From the NCBI GenBank assembly GCA_026874595.1, contig CM049313.1, positions 79,494,659 through 79,558,658 on the forward strand: a stretch of DNA of 64,000 nucleotides, given 5' to 3'. Below, in pieces: positions 56,893-64,000 of this stretch. Every line of letters starts with the position of its first letter. Positions within the stretch are counted from its first letter, which is position 1. The notes beneath the pieces were generated by a model. The model searched no databases. It was not told where the DNA came from and was given only the letters and a program-made list of their open reading frames with translations. A program made the position numbers and the translations under genes. The stretch comes from Sipunculus nudus (taxonomy: Eukaryota > Annelida > Sipuncula > Golfingiida > Sipunculidae).

Positions 56893-59800
56893 GACAGTTC
56901 TTCTTGTTCACGCACACCTAAGTATGGTTCGCGTTCACGCACACCTGAATGAGTATGGTTCGCGTTCACGCCCACCTGACTAAGTATGGTTCGCGTTCAC
57001 GCACACCTGAATGAGTATGGTTGGAGTTCATGCACATCTGGCTGAGTATGGTTGGCGTTCACGCACATCCGACTAAGTATGATTGGCTTTCACGCACATC
57101 CGACTAAGTATGGTTCGCGTACACGCCCACCTGAATGAGTATGGTTGGAGTTCATGCACATCTGGCTGAGTATGGTTGGCGTTCACGCACATCCGACTAA
57201 GTATGGTTCGCGTTCACGTCCACCTGACTAAGTATGGTTCGCGTTCACGCACACCCGAATGAGTATGGTTGGAGTTCACGCACACCTGGCTTAGTATGGT
57301 TGGCGTTCACCAACATCCGACTAAGTATGGTACGTGTTCACGAACAACTGAGTATGTTTTGAGTTCATGCACACCTGGTTGAGTTTGGTTGGCATTCACC
57401 AACATCCGACTAAGTATGGTACGTGTTCACGAACAACTGAGTATGTTTTGAGTTCACACACACCTGGCTGAGTATGGTTGGCGTTCACCAACATCCGACT
57501 AAGTATGGTACGCGTTCACGAACAACTGAGTATGTTTTGAGTTCACACACACCTGGCTGAGTATGGTTGGCGTTCACGCACATCCGACTAAGTATGGTAC
57601 GCGTTCACGAACAACTGAGTATGTTTTGAGTTCACGCACACCTGACTGAGTATGGTTGGCGTTCACGCACATCCAACTAAGTATGGTAGGCATTCACGAA
57701 CAACTGAGCATGTTTTTAGTTCACGCATACCTGGCTGAGTATGGTTGGCGTTCACCCTCATCCGACTAAGTATGGTACGCGTTCACGAACAACTGAGTAT
57801 GTTTTGAGTTCACGCACACCTGGCTGAGTATGGTTGGCGTTCACCAACATCCGATTGAGTATGGTACGCGTTCACGAACAACTGAGTATGTTTTGAGTTC
57901 ACGCACACCTGGCTGAGTATGGTTGGCTATCACCCACATCCGACTAAGTATGGTGCGCGTTCAGGAACAACTGAGTATTTTTTGAGTTCACGCACACCTG
58001 GTTAAGTATGGTTGGCGTTCATGTACATCCGACTAAGTATGGTACGTGTTCACGAACAACTGAGTATGTTTTGAGTTCACACACACCTGGCTGAGTATGG
58101 TTGGCGTTCACGTACATCCGACTAAGTATGGTACGCGTTCACGAACAACTGAGTATGTTTTGAGTTCACGCACATCTGGCTGAGTATGGTTGGCGTTCAC
58201 GCACATCTGACTAAGTATGGTACGTTTTCACGAACAACTGAGTATGTTTTGAGTTCACACACACCTGGCTGAGTATGGTTGGCGTTCACCAACATCCGAC
58301 TAAGTATGGTACGCGTCCACGAACAACTGAGTATGTTTCGAGTTCACGCACATCTGGCTGAGTATGGTTGGTGTTCACCAACATCCGACTAAGTATGGTA
58401 CGCATTCACGAACAACTGAGTATGTTTTGAGTTCACACACACCTGGCTGAGTATGGTTGGCGTTCACGTACATCCGACTAAGTATGGTACGTGTTCACGA
58501 ACAACTGAGTATGTTTTGAGTTCACACACACCTGGCTGAGTATGGGTGGCGTTCACGCACATCCGACTAAGTATGGTACGCGTTAACGAACAACTGAGTA
58601 TGTTTTGAGTTCACGCACACCTGGCTGAGTATGGTTGGCGTTCACGTACATCCGACTAAGTATGGTAACGTTCACGAACAACTGAGTATGTTTTGAGTTC
58701 ACGCACACCTGGCTGAGTATGGTTGGCGTTCACCCACATCCGACTAAGTATGGTACGTGTTCACGAACAACTGAGTATGTTTTGAGTTCACACACACCTG
58801 GCTGAGTATGGTTGGCGTTCACGCACATCCGACTAAGTATGGTACGCGTTAACGAACAACTGAGTATGTTTTGAGTTCACGCACACCTGGCTGAGTATGG
58901 TTGGTGTTCACCAACATCCGACTAAGTATGGTACCCATTCACGAACAACTGAGTATGTTTTGAGTTCACACACACCTGGCTGAGTATGGTTGGTGTTCAC
59001 GCACATCCGACTAAGTATGGTACGCGTTCACGAACAACTGAGTATGTTTTGAGTTCACGCACACCTGGCTGAGTATGGTTGGCGTTCACGTACATCCGAC
59101 TAAGTATGGTACGCGTTCACGAACAACTGAGTATGTTTTGAGTTCACGCACACCTGACTGAGTATGGTTAGCGTTCACCCACATCCGACTAAGTATGGTG
59201 CGCGTTCACAAACAACTGAGTATTTTTTGAGTTCACGCACACCTGGCTGAGTATGGTTGGCGTTCACGTACATCCGACTAAGTATGGTACGTGTTCACGA
59301 ACAACTGAGTATGTTTTGAGTTCACACACACCTGGCTGAGTATGGTTGGCGTTCACGCACATCCGACTAAGTATGGTACGCGTTCACGAACAACTGAGTA
59401 TGTTTTGAGTTCACGCACACCTGGCTGAGTATGGTTGGCGTTCAGGTACATCCGACTAAGTATGGTACGCGTTCACGAACAACTGAGTATGTTTTGAGTT
59501 CAAGCACACCTGGCTGAGTATGGTTGGCGTTCACCCACATCCGACTAAGTATGGTACGCGTTCACGAACAACTGAGTATGTTTTGAGTTCATGCACACCT
59601 GGCTGAGTATGGTTGGCGTTCACGCACATCCGACTAAGTATGGTACGTGTTCACGAACAACTGAGTATGTTTTGAGATCACGCACACCTGGCTGAGTATG
59701 GTTGGCGTTCATGCAAATCCGACTAAGTATGGTACGCGTTCACGAACAACTGAGTATGTTTTGAGTTCACACACACCTGGCTGAGTATGGTTGGCATTCA

Positions 59801-62135
59801 CCTACATCCGACTAAGTATGGTACGCGTTCACGTACAACTGAGTATGTTTTGAGTTCACGCACACCTGGCTGCGTATGGTTGGCGTTCACGTACATCCGA
59901 CTAAGTATGGTACGTGTTCACGAACAACTGAGTATGTTTTGAGTTCCTGCACACCTGGCTGAGTATGGTTGGCGTTCATGCACATCCGACTAAGTATGGT
60001 ACGCGTTCACGAACAACTGAGTATGTTTTGAGTTCACGCACACCTGGCTGAGTATAGTTGGCGTTCACGCACATCCGACTAAGTATGGTACGCGTTCACG
60101 AACAACTGATTATGTTTTGAGTTCACGCACACCTGGCTGAGTATGGTTGGCGTTCACGCACATCCGACTAAGTATGGTACGCGTTCACGAACAACTGAGT
60201 ATGTTTTGAGTTCAGGCCCATCTGGCTGAGTATGGTTGGCGTTCACGCACATCTGACTAAGTATGGTACGCGTTCACGAACAACTGAGTATGTTTTGAGA
60301 TCACGCACACCTGGCTGAGTATGGTTGGCGTTCACGCACATCCGACTAAGTATGGTACGCGTTCAGGAACAACTGAATATGTTTTGAGTTCATGCACACC
60401 TGGCTGAGTATGGTTGGCATTCACGCACATCCTACTAAGTATGGTACGCGTTCACGAACAACTGAGTATGTTTTGAGTTCACGCCCATCTGGCTGAGTAT
60501 GGTTGGCGTTCACGCACATCCGACTAAGTATGGTACGCGTTCAGGAACAACTGAGTATGTTTTGAGTTCATGCACACCTGGCTGAGTATGGTTGGCGTTC
60601 ACCCACATCCGACTAAGTATGGTACGTGTTCACGAACAACTGAGTATGTTTTGAGATCACGCACACCTGGCTGAGTATGGTTGGCGTTCATGCAAATCCG
60701 ACTAAGTATGGTACGCGTTCACGAACAACTGAGTATGTTTTGAGTTCACACACACCTGGCTGAGTATGGTTGGCATTCACCTACATCCGACTACGTATGG
60801 TACGCGTTCACGTACAACTGAGTATGTTTTGAGTTCACGCACACCTGGCTGCGTATGGTTGGCGTTCACGTACATCCGACTAAGTATGGTACGTGTTCAC
60901 GAACAACTGAGTATGTTTTGAGTTCCTGCACACCTGGCTGAGTATGGTTGGCGTTCACGCACATCCGACTAAGTATGGTACGCGTTCACGAACAACTGAG
61001 TATGTTTTGAGTTCACGCACACCTGGCTGAGTATAGTTGGCGTTCACGCACATCCGACTAAGTATGGTACGCGTTCACGAACAACTGATTATGTTTTGAG
61101 TTCACGCACACCTGGCTGAGTATGGTTGGCGTTCACGCACATCCGACTAAGTATGGTACGCGTTCACGAACAACTGAGTATGTTTTGAGTTCAGGCCCAT
61201 CTGGCTGAGTATGGTTGGCGTTCACGCACATCTGACTAAGTATGGTACGCGTTCACGAACAACTGAGTATGTTTTGAGATCACGCACACCTGGCTGAGTA
61301 TGGTTGGCGTTCACGCACATCCGACTAAGTATGGTACGCGTTCAGGAACAACTGAATATGTTTTGAGTTCATGCACACCTGGCTGAGTATGGTTGGCATT
61401 CACGCACATCCTACTAAGTATGGTACGCGTTCACGAACAACTGATTATGTTTTGAGTTCACGCCCATCTGGCTGAGTATGGTTGGCGTTTACGCACATCC
61501 GACTAAGTATGGTACGCGTTCAGGAACAACTGAGTATGTTTTGAGTTCATGCACACCTGGCTGAGTATGGTTGGCGTTCACCCACATCCGACTAAGTATG
61601 GTACGCGTTCAGGAACAACTGAGTATGTTTTGAGTTCACGCACATCTGGCTGAGTATGGTTGGCGTTCACGCACATCTGACTAAGTATGGTACGCGTTCA
61701 CGAACAACTGAGTATGTTTTGAGTTCACGCACACCTGGCTGAGTATGGTTGGCGTTCACCCACATCCGACTAAGTATGGTACGCGTTCACGAACAACTGA
61801 GTATGTTTTGAGTTCACGCACACCTGGCTGAGTATGGTTGGCGTTCACGCACATCCGACTAAGTATGGTACGTGTTCACGAACAACTGAGTATGTTTTGA
61901 GTTCACGCACACCTTGCTGAGTATGGTTGGCGTTCACGCACATCCGGCTTAGTATGGTACGCGTTCACGAACAACTGAGTATGTTTTGAGTTCACGCACA
62001 CCTGGCTGAGTATGGTTGGCGTTCATGCACATCCGACTAAGTATGGTACGCGTTCACGAACAACTGAGTATGTTTTGAGTTCACGCACACCTGGCTGAGT
62101 ATAGTTGGTGTTCAAGCATGCCTTGCTGAGTTTGG
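56893..62135. repeat. 89-bp satellite array, about 5.2 kb
   Basis: The mature unit of 89 bp has three related parts: gagtatggttggcgttcacg plus cacatccgact (31 bp), aagtatggtacgcgttcacg plus aacaact (27 bp), and gagtatgttttgagttcacg plus cacacctggct (31 bp). At the left end (56.9-57.3 kb) the array uses simpler, less regular ~30-bp units that alternate between hcgcgttcacgc and ttggagttc types, so the 89-bp trimer looks like a later higher-order form. About 59 unit equivalents are present. The period is not a multiple of 3 and nothing is encoded. Confidence 0.95.
59640..61600. repeat. ~979-bp (11-unit) duplication in the 89-bp array
   Basis: Rare variants recur at a constant offset of 979 bp, which is 11 x 89: tgcgtatggt at 59871 and 60850; the ctgattatg variant at 60108 and 61087; and cacatcctactaag near 60425 and 61404. 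Two adjacent 11-unit blocks are thus nearly identical, a recent duplication. Confidence 0.85.
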
Positions 62136-62544
62136 TTGGCTGTTTATGGTCTTCCGATGACTATTTACACACGAGACTATATCTTTGCTTCTCCAACAGC
62201 ACTTTTTTCATTGCTTGATGATCAGAGTAACTCCATGTCCATAGGAAGTGGGTTGTCTGGTCACTGCTGGCTCGTACTGCGTATCCGCAACATTTCGCTG
62301 TATATATAATACCAACAGGCTACCTGCTCCAAGGTCATTTTTACAATAAACCCAATCAATCTTGAACATACCAATTAAATGACTTCTTGATAATACCTTA
62401 AGCACATAAAGTCAATGATTCTTGGCACCATCTTAAATACATAATATAAATGATTCTTTGAAATCACCTGAAGTACATAACATGAATGATTTCTTGACAA
62501 AAATGAATGTCAAAATTTAAGGGTGATTTATTTATATAATACTT
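62136..62544. other. Spacer between array and solo LTR
   Basis: The first bases are degenerate array; later there are three short phrases of the type acataa..tgaatgattctt (near 62400-62490). No gene is supported. Confidence 0.45.
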
Positions 62545-63269
62545 TGTTACAGGTGACTCTTTTGTTGTGCGCTGTTGAAATTCTGTATCGTGTTAGGCTC
62601 AAGCCCTGGCCCTCAATCGCTATGTCGTGTAGAGTCACAGCGCTCGGTTTACTCCGTACTGGGTGAACCCTGGCGTGTGAAGACACAGCGCTCATGCTAA
62701 TCTGGAATTGTCTGGCCTGATCGCGCTCTATGAGGGCGTGTCTTGTATTGTTCTTTGGGCGTGTGTGTATTTTGTATTGTTGTGTTCTATGGATTGTTCG
62801 TGAAATAGAAGTTTCTAGGCTTTGGGTTGAGAAGCTATTAATCTGGGGCTGTGTTAAGAGCCGAAAGAGGAGAGAGAAAAATTTCAGCGGACACGGAAGA
62901 GTGTTAGTCAGTTTTGGACCTGTCCGATAACTGCAGTAGTGTCAGGGATTCTACGAACTCTATGCAGATTTAGTGGGACTGTCTCCATTTTGCCTTTGGG
63001 AATATCACAAGACCTTTACTTTGGACTATTTGAACTGTTTACGTGGATTATCATTTTTAAGGATTTGTTTAACTGTGACAGTGGTGGTATCCAGAGAAGC
63101 CTAGGATTCGGACCCTCGTTCTGGTACTGTACACTTTATTTATTATACTGTGTAATTGTATTGATTTTGGACATTAAGTTTGGACATTATAATGACTCCA
63201 GTATTAAAATAAGGAGCATTATCACAATCCTTGGCCCTAAAACATGGGTTAAGTCAACTTGTTTGTTAC
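62545..63269 (+). mobile_element. Solo LTR, same family as the one at 33.9 kb
   Basis: About 725 bp collinear with the LTR at 33885-34677: both carry cacagcgctcg, gaaccctggc, an aagagtgt segment, tggtatccag, gcctaggat and ttatactgtgtaattgta. No pol-coding DNA adjoins it, so it is a solo LTR. Its TATA-like site is mutated (tattaatc), and the cacagcgctc module is present twice (62637 and 62682) against once in the other copy. The two open frames inside it (62730-62930 and 62939-63286) are not genes. Edges (tgttac...gttacg) are approximate. Confidence 0.82.
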
Positions 63270-64000
63270 GTTTGGGAGTGATTTAACCGAATAATGTAAT
63301 AGTTTCTTATGCATACTATATAGGGGGTAAAACCTAAACATTTCTGAAAGCCCTTAATATGTGCAACAATAAATCACGGATAACTTCGTACATGTTTAGG
63401 AACACGAACCAAATCATTGATTAAAATCATGAATAAAATCAGTGCCAAAAAAATCATTATTTTTTTCAATTTTGATTTTTCTGGTATTCTAGAGAGAACA
63501 AATAAAAGTCGCATAAATGTTAAAATTGGTTGTATGACAAATATATTTTCATTCAGGTAGTTGAAATAGGCATAAATTTACATACTACGCTGATTTGCTT
63601 CAGTCACAGATGACAGGTTTTCACAAGTGCCTTGATCCAGGCTGGAACCAGGTACCCATTTCAGTGTGCATTATAAACACTTGAATAGCAGCAGTTATTT
63701 CAACAGTGAACAAACCTATACATTCCCTATTGATCAGGGTTTAAGAAAAATAACCATTATTTGAATAAATCTTTTAAAATTGATAAATGTTTATTCAATT
63801 AAGAATTTTAAAATCTGCTAATATAATTCTGTAAAAAAAATGATTGATACTGTAGCTTCCAATCATTGTGTAGGTATGTTCACCATTTTGAACCATTCAC
63901 ACCCAAAATTTAGGAACAGGTTAGAAACGCAAAGTTGAGAAAATTATCAGCTAAACTTCATGAAAAAAAACGTGGACTGGTAAAAGCATGGTTGATTTAT
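63270..64000. other. AT-rich spacer to the window end
   Basis: No gene, RNA or repeat family recognised. Confidence 0.5.

Noticed and set aside
56893-62135. CRISPR-like or telomeric array
   Set aside because: There are no unique spacers and no telomere-type hexamer; it is an ordinary satellite.
62730-63286. Two plus-strand ORFs of 66 and 115 codons
   Set aside because: They lie inside a solo LTR that is homologous to the LTR at 33.9 kb; the reading frames are not kept between the two copies.

Overview
This window looks like non-coding, repeat-dominated DNA from an animal nuclear genome. A bivalve mollusc is the most likely source; this is inferred from repeat style (many diverged dispersed repeats, tRNA-derived SINEs, Ty3/gypsy LTR DNA, runs of accttgacctttgacc-type repeats) and I cannot name a species. 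There is no operon-like or prokaryotic gene organisation. Almost every long open frame is an artefact of a tandem repeat or microsatellite.

Layout. 0-1.5 kb: a dispersed-repeat tail and a 32-bp minisatellite. 1.5-18.05 kb: one 16.5-kb satellite of a ~46-bp CpG-containing monomer (roughly 350 copies) with several layers of higher-order repeat. 18-19.3 kb: unique DNA with a tRNA-like sequence. 19.3-21.5 kb: a 48-bp minisatellite. 22.4-23.7 kb: two speculative minus-strand exons. 23.9-26.9 kb: a GT-rich 32-bp minisatellite containing an inverted block. 28-31 kb: a minus-strand tRNA-derived SINE, two exons of an aldo/keto reductase gene (minus strand) and a MITE-like inverted repeat. 31.4-33 kb: a 58-bp array that abuts a broken Ty3/gypsy reverse transcriptase/RNase H fragment, followed by its 3' LTR (to 34.68 kb). 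34.7-48 kb: AT-rich DNA with dispersed repeats, a ~144-bp tandem repeat rich in nuclear-receptor-like half sites, and a small ACGTG array. 48-53 kb: 43-bp, ~126-bp, 22-bp and ~460-bp tandem repeats and a plus-strand SINE. 53.9-54.3 kb: a fold-back element. 55.9-56.3 kb: a 47-bp array. 56.9-62.1 kb: an 89-bp array made of three related ~30-bp subunits. 62.5-63.3 kb: a diverged solo LTR of the same family as the LTR at 33.9 kb.

Function. The only recognisable host protein is the N-terminal part of an aldo/keto reductase on the minus strand (start codon at 30927, second exon at about 29.4 kb). The exon phases do not join cleanly, so an extra exon or a broken copy must be considered. Tandem arrays occupy close to half of the window and belong to at least a dozen unrelated families, several with nested duplications. 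That density is the most unusual property here. I found no convincing evidence for a new multi-gene system. Copy numbers and boundaries were read by eye and are approximate.
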